Below are positions 44,187 to 54,970 of a DNA stretch of 64,000 nucleotides, piece by piece. The first letter of the stretch is position 1, and every line of letters starts with the position of its first letter. The notes beneath the pieces were generated by a model. That model was given only the letters and a program-made list of their open reading frames with translations, was not told where the DNA came from and ran no database searches. Source of the stretch: Terfezia claveryi (Eukaryota; Ascomycota; Pezizomycetes; Pezizales; Pezizaceae); assembly GCA_015179025.1 (NCBI GenBank), contig WHUX01000046.1, forward strand, positions 1-64,000, read 5' to 3'. The translations under genes were made by a program, and so were the position numbers.

Positions 44187-45572
44187 ATGCGGATAGTAAA
44201 CCCGAATATCAACCCACAAAATGGGACGCTCCGCCAGGGAAACGCAGAGCTCCAGAACAGGCACAGCCGATACAAGGCACCGTTTATATCCGAAGTCGAT
44301 AAACATGTTAACGAAATCCAGGCTCCCGAACTCACGCTCGCGCTTGGTGTTGCCGCCGGGGAGGATATTCTGCTACCAGCAGTTACCCGATCTGGAAGTT
44401 CGAATTCCTCAGAGCAGGAGCCAGGTGCACCTCCTCCACCGGCTCCTTCCCCGGCTCCTGCCAGTTCTACCTCCTCTCCCTCACTCCCACCACAGCGTTC
44501 CGAACATCCATTTTACCTAGCCATGCAGAATCTACATATTCTGCTCTCCATTCTCGCTCTCATTTCTCTTGTTCTCCTCACTGAGGGAACAACTCTTTCC
44601 CCGCGCAGGGGTCTGGCATATTCATCTTGCAGCTCCAATTTTCCGGGGCCATTCCAGCTATCCCTTGTGCTTGCGACACCACCCACTCCAACTGCCACAC
44701 CGCGTGCCCCCACCACTCCCACCTCTGCTACGACACCACCCACTCCAACTGCCACACCGCCTGCCCCCACCTGTATACTGTCTTGTACACTACTGCCACC
44801 ACCAGAGGAAAAGTGGTGGCAGGCCCCTTGGGTGAACACGGCAATAAGTGGTTGGAGCATTGCCCTCTACGTGGAAATGAGATTAGGGTTGCTGGCGTTG
44901 ATTAAATGTTTTTGGAGGCGACAAAAGCAACAGCAGCAGCAGCAGCAGCAGCAGGAGCAGCAGCAGCAGCAGCAGGAGCAGCAGCAGCAGCAGCAGGAGC
45001 AGCAGCAGCAGGAGCAGGAGCAGCAGCAGCAGCAGCAGGAGCAGGAGCAACAGCAGGAGCAACAGCAGCAGCAGCAGGAGCAGCAGCAGCAGCAGCAAGA
45101 GCAGCAGCAGCAGCAGCAGCAAGAGCAGCAGCAGCAGGAGCAGCAGCAGCAGGAGCAGCAGCAGGAGGAGCAGCAGCAGCAGGAGGAGCAGCAGCAGGAG
45201 CAGCAGCAGCAGGAGCAGCAGCAGCAACAACAACAACAACAACAACAACAACAACCACAGCAACAACAACCACAGCAACAACAACTGCAACAGCTGCTGC
45301 AACAGCTGCTGCAACAGCAACAGCAACTGCAACAGCTGCTGCAACAGCAACAACAACAACAACGACAACAGCAACAGCAACATCAACAACAACAACGACA
45401 ACTGCAACAGCTGCTGCAACAGCTGCTGCAACAGCAACAACAACAGCAACAGCTGCTGCAACAGCAACAACAACAGCAGCAGCAACAACATCAACAACAA
45501 CAACGACAACTGCAACAGCTGCTGTGGCTGCAGCTGTTAACATTGGCAACATTGGCTCTCCAGTTGATGTAG
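44187..45572 (+). CDS. Predicted membrane protein with a giant polyglutamine tract
   Basis: 461 codons from ATG (ACACGATGCGG). Residues 1-75 are polar; 76-105 Pro/Ser-rich. A hydrophobic segment follows (LHILLSILALISLVLL, about 114-130), then repeats of TPPTPTATP type (about 165-195). A second hydrophobic stretch (WSIALY...LGLLALIKCFW, about 220-245) leads into about 200 residues dominated by Gln, with Glu, then Leu, Pro, His and Arg interruptions. The tract is encoded by mixed CAG and CAA. The stop TAG overlaps a consensus donor GTAAGT at 45572-45577, so splicing may extend the protein. No homologue was recognised. Microsatellite expansion of a genuine gene is plausible, but the frame could also be partly fortuitous since all frames are open across the repeat. 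Confidence 0.5.
   Translation: MRIVNPNINPQNGTLRQGNAELQNRHSRYKAPFISEVDKHVNEIQAPELTLALGVAAGEDILLPAVTRSGSSNSSEQEPGAPPPPAPSPAPASSTSSPSLPPQRSEHPFYLAMQNLHILLSILALISLVLLTEGTTLSPRRGLAYSSCSSNFPGPFQLSLVLATPPTPTATPRAPTTPTSATTPPTPTATPPAPTCILSCTLLPPPEEKWWQAPWVNTAISGWSIALYVEMRLGLLALIKCFWRRQKQQQQQQQQQEQQQQQQEQQQQQQEQQQQEQEQQQQQQEQEQQQEQQQQQQEQQQQQQEQQQQQQQEQQQQEQQQQEQQQEEQQQQEEQQQEQQQQEQQQQQQQQQQQQQPQQQQPQQQQLQQLLQQLLQQQQQLQQLLQQQQQQQRQQQQQHQQQQRQLQQLLQQLLQQQQQQQQLLQQQQQQQQQQHQQQQRQLQQLLWLQLLTLATLALQLM
44928..45530 (+). repeat. CAG/CAA microsatellite of about 600 bp
   Basis: 44928-45220 is mostly CAG with GAG interruptions. 45225-45280 is CAA-rich. 45280-45530 mixes CAGCTGCTG, CAACAA and CATCAA blocks, with an internal duplication of about 115 bp (45285-45400 against 45400-45515). 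Confidence 0.95.
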
Positions 45573-45610
45573 TAAGTACCTTAATGTCCTGGAAACATGA
45601 TGGGGTATAG

Positions 45611-48145
45611 ACGCTGATTTGCTGTAGTTGACGCCACATACAACGCTGGAACCTCCAATGGGCGCAACAGTGGGGTGGGGGTGCGGGAGGGAAGTGGAGG
45701 AGGGTTTATGAAGGTTTGGCGGTGGTGAGAGGGGGGGTGTAGGTATGAGGTATGGGTATGCTGAGTGGGATGGATAGCTACTACTTTTACTGATGATTTG
45801 GCTTTTGTGTTTTGCTTGATTCTATGGCTTTTGTTATAACTTTACTAGTACTTCTTCTTGGGTTCATTGAGTGAATCGAGTTTATTAGAAATGAAGATAG
45901 AATTGAAGCAGGATTGGGGAGCGGTGACTTGATTTCCACTTTTCGCAGTACACATATACAGTACACATATATGTTCCGGGCCAGTCGCGAGTATGAGAAA
46001 ATTGAGGTTCATCGTATATTGATAATTTCGATGATGTGGGTGTCTAACGTCTTTCTACAGGGCTTCTTATATATATAACAGCAAATGTTAGAGCGAGTGT
46101 AGCATTTCTAGGGCTCTACAGCTAACGTCTTTCTACAGGGCTTCTTATATATTGTAACTACCCCCCCTTCCCCTCACTCACTAACATTAAACTTTGCCAT
46201 CTACTAGAGCCTTTATACAACTATGCCCGTCATTGCCTGCGTCATATACGCCTGAGGCATCTTCATTGCAAGGCCGACAGCCCAGGGGCGAACATGCTAC
46301 CGAGAGCTACCCAATGACTTCATTATCACGGCTAATAGCGGTCCAGGTACATACATCTCCACTATAGGATGTTCTTATTCAACAAACCATTAGACGCAAC
46401 AGCCAAGTTAAGAAACTAGGTATCGGCTTAACCTACGATCTATGTTATATCCCTCTTACATGGATCCTCCGGCGCGGTTTCTGTGTACATCTATGACCAC
46501 ATCTATTGGGGATTCCTATGAGGTACATACGTGCTAAGCATCCTCTGATCCTTCTATGATGTGATTCCCCAAGCTTATGCGATTTACAGGCCGGAAAAAT
46601 ATATAATCTCTGTGTTCCCCCCTCTTCCTACCCCTGATGTTCATTCTCCTATGTTCACGTCTTCACTGATCTCCTCCCTCACCTACCTGTCGTTTATTGC
46701 GCTATCACCTACCTGTCCTCTACTACGATATTACATACTTGATAGTATATCTCTTTTATAATATATCTTTATAATAAAATTCCAATTCAATCGATAATAA
46801 TTGCATGCTTGCAATGTCCGACCCATGGAATGATTATTACGTATCCCATGAATCCAAGCGTAATTCAGATTGATAGAACCCCATAGTCTGGTTGGATCCC
46901 GTATCGTTGCGACGTCCAATTGATTTAACTAGCTGTTGCATTAAGTTAGCAATTACAATCAATTTGATGCGCCAAGAATGTTTGTTTATGCCGATCCAGG
47001 TTGCTGACAACAGGTCGTTACTTCTGATCAACAATCGAACATTTACAGCGACATGCAACGCTAGCAATACCACATTTTCGAGAGATTCCAAATTCGCGGC
47101 ATTTCCTATTCAGCTAAACCCTCATCGAACATAAACGTCATTAGCCACTTTTTCCAATTGTTTGGCAAACAGTCATCGAACATAAACGTCATTACCGACT
47201 TTTTCACATTGTTGGCAAAGTTACATCATTTCAAATGTATATTATGTGGCATATGGGCGCACATGTGATCACTAATTACCAGAAGCATTTTGGCGTATGT
47301 AAGTTCTTTGTAAGATTTCCAATTGATTTAACATTTATTTTGCCCCCGTTCCTTCTACTGTATCTCTATACTCTGTATTCCGTACTCTGTTCATACATCT
47401 ATAAGACCTGCCGCCTCGGCCCTTTATATACATGGGTCTCCCACACTCCACATGCTAACAACAAAAACACTGAACTCCTTAGCTTTGCCATCTGACGTTC
47501 GCCCGTGCTAACACTCATGCTCACTTGCTCATATGCTTGCTTGCTTGCTCATGTGCTTGCTTGCGTGTTCGCTAGCTTGCAACCAGAGCCACATGTCCGA
47601 GCGATCTCCGTTCCCACCATACCGCAACACGATTCGGTATCTTGTTGACTTTTCCAGGTGAAATGTAAGACCGCCATAGTTGACGATTAGTGAATGCCAC
47701 GAAGTATGATTTTCCTCGTTACTCTAGAAGAGATTTAAGTTAGCACAAATGGGAACTGGGGCTAAGACATTACCATACTAAGTCTTGAAGCGTAAATTCG
47801 GGTTCGAAGTTGCTGTACTCGACAGACATGAAGCTCCCTTTTTCGTCACATTCCGTGCCTTTTCAAAGTCTCTGATCGCTGGCGCTGAAGTAGCAAATCT
47901 CCTGAGAAAAACTTGAGATACTCCGGAGTTTGCCGGGTTTTGAGTCTTTGGGATTACTCCCTCGATACGACACTGAAGATATGCCAAGCTAGCACATCTC
48001 CGTGTTGTACTCCAGGTATCCTTCTCAATAGTTCTGAGGTAAGAGGTCGGGTGGCAAAAGGATTAATTGGTCGTGTATACAATAAACCTACACAAATTCA
48101 GTTTATCAATTCCTACTTCTAAAACCTGCTGGACCTCTTCGTATA
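45611..48145. other. Gene-poor region with small tandem duplications
   Basis: TAACGTCTTTCTACAGGGCT occurs twice 75 bp apart (about 46047 and 46122). CATCGAACATAAACGTCATT occurs twice about 50 bp apart (about 47122 and 47171). A TGCT-rich stretch lies at 47515-47580. ACACATATATGTTCCGGGCC at about 45962 is the inverted GGCCCAGAACATAT motif. A broken coding-like stretch (CYRELPNDFIITANSGPG, about 46280-46350) was not identified. Confidence 0.45.
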
Positions 48146-48293
48146 CCGCATCTACTGGTGTATAACGATCCTTGTCAGTTTAAAGACATAGGTCGAGCTT
48201 ATGCAGTAAAGGTGATAAAATAGGCAAGCTCACTGAGGTATAATGGTCCCTGTCAGTTAAACTGACAAGGATCGTTGTTCGCCAGGGATGCGG
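48146..48293. mobile_element. 148-bp diverged MITE of the CCGCATC...GATGCGG family
   Basis: Ends CCGCATCTACTGG and CCAGGGATGCGG, flanked by TA (48144-48145 and 48294-48295). Contains the family block CATAGGTCGAGCTTATGCAG. A second inner inverted pair is AACGATCCTTGTCAGTT / AACTGACAAGGATCGTT. Confidence 0.8.
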
Positions 48294-48814
48294 TACTGCA
48301 TGTCGTGGGACTGGCGAAACTCAATCTAAAAATAGTAACCACACTAATAGTAGGGAGAATTCTAAGATAGGACTAGCTTAACAACAAAAAGGGTAGATGG
48401 AGATACCCGGAAAAGGTATGGGCCAAAAATGGACTACCTATGTGATTTGACAAAAAGGGCTAGTCTGGTTCAAAAAGGCAACCCTTCAATGATACCGAAA
48501 GAGGAAGTAAAAAATTCTAAATATCCAATGCATGCTGCGGTGGGAGACTTCGTAGTACTAGCCTAGCGATCTGAAGCTTAGATATGGCAGAACGTGATGC
48601 CTCGTTTTCTTTAGTCTATAGTCATAGATGTAAGAAGTTTTTCCTATGCCATATGTATACGTCTTAACTACAGCAACAAAATAGCCGAGTGTTGCAATCA
48701 TGAGAACGATAGCATAACATGACTGGAACTGCTAAAGGATCGAGTAGTTTGGTTCGAGACTTTACCGTTCTCGGTCTCAGACTAAGGAAGTCTAGGCACG
48801 AGCTAGTCGGCTAC

Positions 48815-49430
48815 GGTTGTCTTAGCGGCTTAGTGTCGGCCTACCAAGTATGGAGGCGCAGAACAAAAGTCTTTTCCCTTTCCTATTCGGGAACCTTGCA
48901 TATGCAATTCCTATACAGCGCATCCAGCTTTGCATTATCAGCTCCAAAATGGGTTCTAATGACAATGCATTTTATACCAGTTATGTAGGAATTTGTTTTG
49001 CCTCTACTGATGCTCGCCTCCTACGTTGAATATTTTCTTTGGGTCCTTAATTGTCCCGTATGCAGAGGCTGCTAGGCTGCCAACCTTTCTCGCACGAGCT
49101 TGGCATATGCATTATTAATGCAACAGCCCTTAACACGTCCGCAAGAATAATAAGCCATTTAAGTATATTCAGGGTAGTCGGGACATCCTCAGGGCAGGAT
49201 AGAGGCAATAGTAAAGGTAAAACTCATCTCTACATGGCTGTTAGTCTGGCAGATGGCTGTCTTGCCATTGCAAACCGTTTTGGAGCTCAATAATGCCAAG
49301 CTGCATGAGCTGCATATGCATCACACATGCAAGGACCCCAAATAGGAAGGGGAAAAGACTTTTGTTCTGTACCTCTGTATAGGCTCAATATATATGTCAC
49401 AGGCGCTTAGGGATGTTAGAGATATGAGCG
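48815..49430. mobile_element. Foldback element, arms of about 160 bp
   Basis: CAGAACAAAAGTCTTTTCCC, CTTGCATATGC and AGCTCCAAAATGG on the left (48855-48960) recur as reverse complement at 49270-49375. The loop (about 48980-49250) has no recognisable gene. Ends not determined. Confidence 0.7.
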
Positions 49431-50068
49431 CTTATGATATTGGAACGTCGCGGGGATTCCTATATCAGGATCCCCAACCCTACTCTCTTGTATTCTCTCT
49501 CTTCACGCAACGTCCTGTATCTTAGCCGTGCTGAATACATTACACTCCTCCTTGGAACTCTTCGCTCTATACCATAGTCCATAGCTTATAGCCCGCGCTC
49601 CTTGGAAGTGCTCATAGTCATAGCCCCGTTACACTTAGCGGGGGTGCGTAATAGACGATGCAACGTTGGAGAGTGAACCTCATACCCCAGCACAACCATT
49701 TTCCCATGCGCATGGGCCGTGGATCACAGCACCCTGCCATCTTAATCAGTTTCACGTTCTGGAGGTTTGGAGTCATGAGTTACGTTAAAAACTGCAGTGC
49801 CAGGAATGGCCTAATGTAATTGGCCGCTACAGTAAATTAAAACCTCGTTATAAGTATATGTATCTTGGTAGAAACCATACAAAGCTTCACATACGGTATA
49901 TATTTATTTAACGGTTAGCAGGTTATTGGAAACAGACACTGGCATGATACTTTAAATATATTATACTACTAATCTCCATCTAAATTATTCTAACCCTAAT
50001 CTAGAATTTAGGTTCTGGCGTAATTCCCTTTCAATAGATTACTTTCCTGCCCTCAAGTTTATAACCTC
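49431..50068. other. Gene-free spacer
   Basis: AT-rich, no gene or repeat structure recognised. Confidence 0.35.
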
Positions 50069-50755
50069 CTATGAATCTGCCTCAATTTCTCCGCGTACCA
50101 GTCTTCTTCCTCGGGGTAGTTTTTGGAATCGTCTTTTTGGAGTCGTCTTTTTTGGTGGCGTCTTCTTTGGCGGTGTTGTCTTTGGTGGTGTCCCCGGTGC
50201 ACAAACTGTGGTCACTTTCCCTGTTTTTTTATCCTTCTTCTGCACACTCTTTTGTCCCGCTCCGCATTTTGTGGGAGCGGTTTTGGCAGGTGTACATGTC
50301 ACAGTCACCTTTCCCGTTTTTGGATTCTTGTTCTGCACGGCTGTTTGTCCTGCAGAGCAGGAACAAGTGGTGACCATTTTGCCAGTCTTCGTATCCTTCT
50401 TCTGTGTCGCCTTTTGCCCAGCCGGACAAGAGCATTTAGTTGTTACTTTACCAGTCTTCGGATCCTTCTTCTGGGTGGCGATCTGGCCAGCCGGGCATGT
50501 CTCAGGAATACAATCCATTGTAGTTTTTCCGGTCTTTGGATCCTTCTTTTCTATCGGCTTAGTCCCAGGACGGCAACATATGGCAGCACGTCCGTCAAGA
50601 CTTCGCTTAACTGTCCCACTGGGACCACAGTCGGTGGTGGATTGTCGACGGGGTCTTGGCCCTCAAGATGGTCGTTTACGCTCGCTGCAGCACTGAGGAG
50701 TGAAGTTGGATCCTGACTTGGCGAGTTTCAGGGAGAATTTGCGAAAGCAGCTCAT
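50069..50755 (-). pseudogene. Cysteine-rich repeat protein with one internal TGA
   Basis: From ATG (50755) the frame reads MSCFRKFSLKLAKSG, reaches a TGA at 50665-50663 after 30 codons, and continues open in the same frame to TAG at 50069. An internal ATG at 50518 would give a 149-codon protein. The body has five units of about 23-27 residues with the pattern C(P/S/G)AGQ.A.QKKDPKTGK(V/T)T..C; the first (CRPGTKPIEKKDPKTGKTTM) is the least regular. The tail is Pro/Lys/Arg-rich (TPPKKTPPKK then RGRR). No signal peptide is visible. It may be a gene killed by a single nonsense change, or translated from the internal ATG. A 17-nt intron would be too short. Family not recognised. Confidence 0.6.
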
Positions 50756-50953
50756 TTTGTCAAATTTATCGATCTTACCGATGTTGCATAGGTCGCGGCA
50801 GACAAGCACTATTCAATCCGTATTAGTACACGCTTTCGCTCCATACACGCTTTGCTTTGCGGCTGTGCCGGCTGTACTTACTGTACTTTTGAGCAAAAAT
50901 AGAATGTAGTCTTACTGGGTCTAGGCCACAGATATCTCAACTGTTGTTCTATG

Positions 50954-50984
50954 TGCTTATTCGGTAGAGCGCCGGGCTCATAAC
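50954..50984 (+). ncRNA. tRNA-Met-like 5' half (SINE head or relic)
   Basis: TCGGTAGAGCGCCGGGCTCA then TAACC matches a tRNA D-arm and the anticodon arm with CAT anticodon. No T-arm or acceptor stem follows; instead a dispersed repeat shared with 31820 begins. Probably a tRNA-derived retroposon head or a tRNA fragment. Confidence 0.45.
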
Positions 50985-51164
50985 CTATAAGATTACGAGG
51001 TTATGCAGCGAAGGAATCGTGAAGAGAATTGTGCTCGTTATATTCAAAGTGGAGAGATATCTAGATATCGCTATAGACTTATTGCTATGAAGAGATGTAT
51101 TTTCCTGCGTACTTTCCGGCTCTTTTATCCTTCGCAGTCCTTGCCCAATTTGCAATATTCGGAC

Positions 51165-51180
51165 CCTGGCTTCATACCCT
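51165..51180. other. LINE target-site duplication, left copy
   Basis: CCTGGCTTCATACCCT, identical to 54153-54168. Confidence 0.9.
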
Positions 51181-51590
51181 TTTTTTTTTTTTTTTTTTTT
51201 TTTAAAACTAGTTACTGCCTATGCGGCCCCATTAGGGGGGCCATGAGGAGCCACCCGGGAACCCGGGTGGATTGAAGGATCAGGCAAGTTAATCTGCCAG
51301 ACCCGCGCAAGGTAAATACAAAACTAAACCAAGGAGACTCATGAATGGGATACTCCCATGCTGTCATTAACCGGCAGTGCCGGATGAGCCCGAGGGCCCT
51401 GACTGGAGCCCCGAAGAACAAAAGAGTGCCTTGCGGCCTGTGAATGTGAAAAGCTCCGCGCAGGTGAGAAAGAGAAAATTATAGGAACCGCTCGCCAGTA
51501 GAAACCCCATAAATGAAATTCTCTCTCCGAAAACAAAGAACCCAAACGCTCAATCCAAATATAACTGCTGGTAGGGTGATCTCGTCTCTC

Positions 51591-52624
51591 TCATCTGCTC
51601 CAATCGTATACTGTAGTGCGGAAGAATCTCCTGCCCATGCGGAGCCCCTGGTCAATGTTGATCCGCTCTTTCATGTAGATGACCAGTGACGATGCCATCT
51701 TCCCGGCTCTCCTGTGTTCTTGCATCAACCAGCGAATCCCCAAAATTTGGACTCCAGTTGACTTGTTGTCTTCCTCTATCCAGCGTCGCATCTGGCCTGG
51801 CTTGAACTTTGTTGGTGCTGCATGGAGGACCATGGTTTTTGCTAGTGTTGGGGGAGGTGATAGCCTTCCTTTTCCTTTGCCCCGGGTCTCCGGGGGTGCT
51901 TTCCCCTTCTGGGACTCCGGGGGTGGTGCTATCTTTTCCCTATTGGTTCGGGGGGGGATGGTGGTCGGGGGTGGTGTCGCTTTCGAAGGCGCTTTGCCCT
52001 TGTCCTTTGGTGGTTGACGCGGTGATGTGAGGTGGTGGTCGTTGCTGCCTCTGCATACGTGCGTGTTGGAGGCGGGTCCGTATTGGTGGATACACTGTTG
52101 GTGGTCGGCTTCTGTACCGGGGTCGGAGGTGTGGTCTGTGTGCTTGTATCTATTACAGGGGTTGGCGGTGGAGGCGGTGGTCGAATAGGTGGGGTGTTGA
52201 GAACCCATGCTGAGCCCTCTTGATTTAGCGCGAGATCGAAATCTTGAGAGGACTCTCGGAACGCCGGTGTGGAAAAAAGAACTTGAATATCGGCATCAAA
52301 GAACATCATTAATTCCCGTAAACACCATGCTGCCTTAGCACAAGTCTCTTTTGCTTTCCCTTTAGCATGTACGCGAAACCCAAGAGCAATTTCACCGAAT
52401 GGAGTTGGTTCCGGTTCCTCGTCTGACTCGGTGTTGCTTTCATAATCCTCGCAGTCGGCCACCGTGGCGGGGGGCAGGTGCAGTGGCGGAGATATCTGTG
52501 GTGGCTGTGATGCTTGCGGAGTTGTGATTGTGGCTGGGTGTCCAGTGACTGGAAGTCGGGTTTTCAGTGGTGGGTTCCGCTTGTCCAGCTTGCCCGGGTT
52601 GTCTTTCCTCTTTCTCTGAGGCAT
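51591..52624 (-). pseudogene. Tad1-like LINE ORF1 (Gag-like), frameshifted
   Basis: Starts MPQRKRKDNPGKLDKRNPPL at 52624 (first ATG in frame). It has a Pro-rich and acidic middle, then, after a shift near 52030-52090, a C-terminal block: HAAPTKFKPGQMRRWIEEDN, ILGIRWLMQEHRRAGKMASS, LVIYMKERINI and VYDWSR. This is the conserved domain of fungal LINE ORF1 proteins that precedes CCHC zinc knuckles. The zinc knuckles are missing; the frame ends shortly after YDWSR. ORF1 normally binds element RNA. A related start (KGKDNPGKADKVNPLLKTQL) lies at 54.9 kb. Confidence 0.75.
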
Positions 52625-54152
52625 GTTTGGTCGTGTGTGGGAGTTACAAATCACAAACGGGGGGGGTCTTCCAACAGGACATGCCCTGATGGTGTGTTAA
52701 ATCCTTCCGGCATTGCTGCCGGAGGTCAACATTGATTTTCCGACCTAGGGCACAACTTGCCCTTACCCCTTTCGGGGTCCCCCCGGAGGTATTACCGACA
52801 ACAGGGTGGACGGACACTGTTTTCACCCGGCAGCTGCCTGCCCAAGCCCGGAAGGGAGGCGAGAACTGCCCTACTCCACCAGCCGCGGGGGCTTCTTTCT
52901 GTCGTCTCCCTCATCAGTTCTCAGTTTCGCTATGGGACATACTCACGGCGTTACCCGCTTTCCATAACTTGTAGTGGCCCAGACCCACTTACTGAGTTGA
53001 ATCAGTAGAGAACTATGCGGCTACCACCCCGCTATAGTATTTGCCTTTGCTCCTTAAGCCTCCGCAGGCGAACTGCGTACGCATTGCTGCATTCATTGAG
53101 ACCGACACCCGCATCCGTCCTGTCGGACCGTTACGCTGCAGTTAACCCGGAACCCCGAGCTCTTGTATGCAATGTCAGGGAACACGCGTAATGGAATTCA
53201 TTACTCTAATGGTGCTCTGAACCGTACGTAACGCCTCGCCTCACGCTGCATTTCTCAGCTCTTCGCGATGCAGAAGGTGGTACATACAAACTCCCACCAT
53301 CCGCCGGCGGTGTCTCGCCACCGGTCTCTATAGGTATATTACTGTGAACACTACTGCTCAATGTGAACGATTCGCAGTGGACACTATACCAAAGATCCCC
53401 CAGTGACTAACCAATACATCACACGTACTGGAGGAAACCCCCTACGGGTAGTGCCAGCCGTGACTGTTTGTACGAGATGTGACCTGTCCGAGCCCAACCG
53501 GAATTCAACCGGACTTAACCTGGCGCACGCACCTGGTGGTGAGTCAACTGCTAGGTAATGGAGATGACTGGGGGTACTTCACTACGACGAGTTGCTGTCT
53601 CTGCCCTTGCTCGGCTATCCGCCCCCAGGTGCATTTCGACCCCGAGAGGCCCCCACCAGGACTCGAAGGGAGGATAAGCGAGTGTAACAGTTGAGACTAT
53701 CTATGCATGAAGTAGGCCCTGAGTGGCATTTCTCCCCTTCGCAGGAACCTCTTGGGACCCGGTCGGTTGGTTTTCAGGAACACCAGTAGCCAACTGCCTA
53801 CTCGACGTGTATTGCACACATCGCACTCGCGCTTTTCATCTCTGCATAGGACGAGATTTCCCCGTCTTAGCATGCGAGGGGCTTGTACGTTCCCTGATTG
53901 GTGGTGCCGACTTGGTGTGGGTGAACTCGCGGAATCGTGGACCAATACCCGTGAGGGAGAGATTTCTGTGAGAGCGAGGAAGGAGAAGAGCGAGGAAGAG
54001 ATGAAAAGCTTCAGAAGAGGGGGAAAGGGTCGCGATAGTTGTTCCCCCGAGGTCTGTGTAGATATTCTTGATGTGGGCAGCGAGGGCTATCTCGTGGTGC
54101 TGTCCTCTTGTCTGTAGGTGCTCTGGTTGTTGAGATCCGACCAAGCGCTCGT
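52625..54152 (-). other. Leader (5' UTR-like) region of the LINE derivative
   Basis: GC-rich 1.5 kb between the 5' end defined by the TSD and ORF1. No protein family recognised on either strand. Probably the internal promoter region. A C7 run on the minus strand lies near 52661-52667. Confidence 0.5.
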
Positions 54153-54168
54153 CCTGGCTTCATACCCT
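54153..54168. other. LINE target-site duplication, right copy
   Basis: CCTGGCTTCATACCCT, identical to 51165-51180. Confidence 0.9.
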
Positions 54169-54263
54169 GTTCCGCCCAATTTGCCATTTTGGGATACATA
54201 TCCTGCATTTCCCGTGATATCGGCCCCACGTGAGAGTATTCATACAATGTTGTCATTAACCGG

Positions 54264-54970
54264 CTAGATGCCAGAGGACCCCGAAGGGCCTGCCGCTGGT
54301 GCTAGTGTGGATAGCGAATTATTTGGAGGGTTCGGGGTGGTGCTGCTGCCGCCGGGTGGAGGTACTGCTACTTCTACCGACTCTTTGCCTTTGCCCTTTT
54401 TTGGTGGGGCTCGTGCTGACGGTTGTGTTGGTGTAGGTTGCCAGGTGGGAATTTTAGACAGAGTGTTTGGCTTGCTTGCCTCCTTTTTCAAACTAGCAAT
54501 CTCCTCCAAACCTACCTGCTCCTCACCCCACTTCCCATCCTGTTTACTGATGCCATATCATATGCTGCTATCTTTTTTCCCCAATCTTCCTCCGCCTCTT
54601 CCCATGAGGCCCTCGGATCTTCGTCGTCCTCCTCTTCCTTCCTGTCGTCCTCGATTTCATCCCTGCTTTCGTTTCTATCTGAATCTAACACATCCGGAGC
54701 AGCTACTACTGTGGCTATGGTGCTGTTTGGTAGTTTGGATTGCTCGGGTGGTATTGAAGGTGTGGTCATGCTCATTTCGCTGTAACCTTGAGGGCTGTTG
54801 TTGAAATAATATCTGACAGTGGGGGCCATGCTCGTGTCGTTTTCCTATCGTTGAGGCTTGGTGAACTGTGGATGACCGGTAGCTGTGTCTTGAGTAGTGG
54901 ATTTACCTTGTCTGCCTTCCCAGGATTATCCTTTCCCTTTCCCTTGCCTGGCATGTAGTTTTCTCTTCCG
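54264..54970 (-). pseudogene. Second LINE ORF1 remnant
   Basis: Reads from about 54953 (MPGKGKGKDNPGKADKVNPL, paralogous to the start at 52624) through an acidic segment (RNESRDEIEDDRKEEEDDED, about 54640) to a Pro/Lys-rich segment ending SGSSGI at 54264. Shifts separate the pieces. The conserved C-terminal ORF1 block is absent. Confidence 0.55.

Larger units (their letters stand above)
51181..54152 (-). mobile_element. ORF1-only LINE derivative with poly(A) tail and 16-bp TSD
   Basis: On the minus strand the element begins at 54152, has a GC-rich leader of about 1.5 kb, an ORF1 (52624-51591), a trailer of about 390 bp and a poly(A) tail of 23 (51203-51181). The flanks are a perfect 16-bp direct repeat, so this whole 2.97-kb unit was inserted by target-primed reverse transcription. 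No reverse transcriptase or endonuclease ORF is present, so it must have used enzymes in trans. The leader is not recognisable; short minus-strand frames in it (e.g. 54144-53836) have no known match. Confidence 0.82.

Noticed and set aside
44883..45639. Poly-Leu, poly-Ala/Val and poly-Thr/Ala frames over the CAG/CAA repeat.
   Set aside because: Shadows of the microsatellite in other frames; only the Gln frame extends into non-repeat sequence with plausible segments on its N-terminal side.
47515..47580. TGCT-rich repeat considered as telomere-like.
   Set aside because: It is an irregular tetranucleotide stretch; no TTAGGG-type repeats occur in the window.
50071..50716. Plus-strand frames opposite the Cys-rich repeat gene.
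   Set aside because: The minus-strand frame has the regular Cys-containing repeat; the plus-strand frames are its complements without a recognisable pattern.
52740..53960. GC-rich block considered as rRNA or rDNA spacer.
   Set aside because: No conserved rRNA core sequence could be recognised, and the TSD places it inside the LINE unit.
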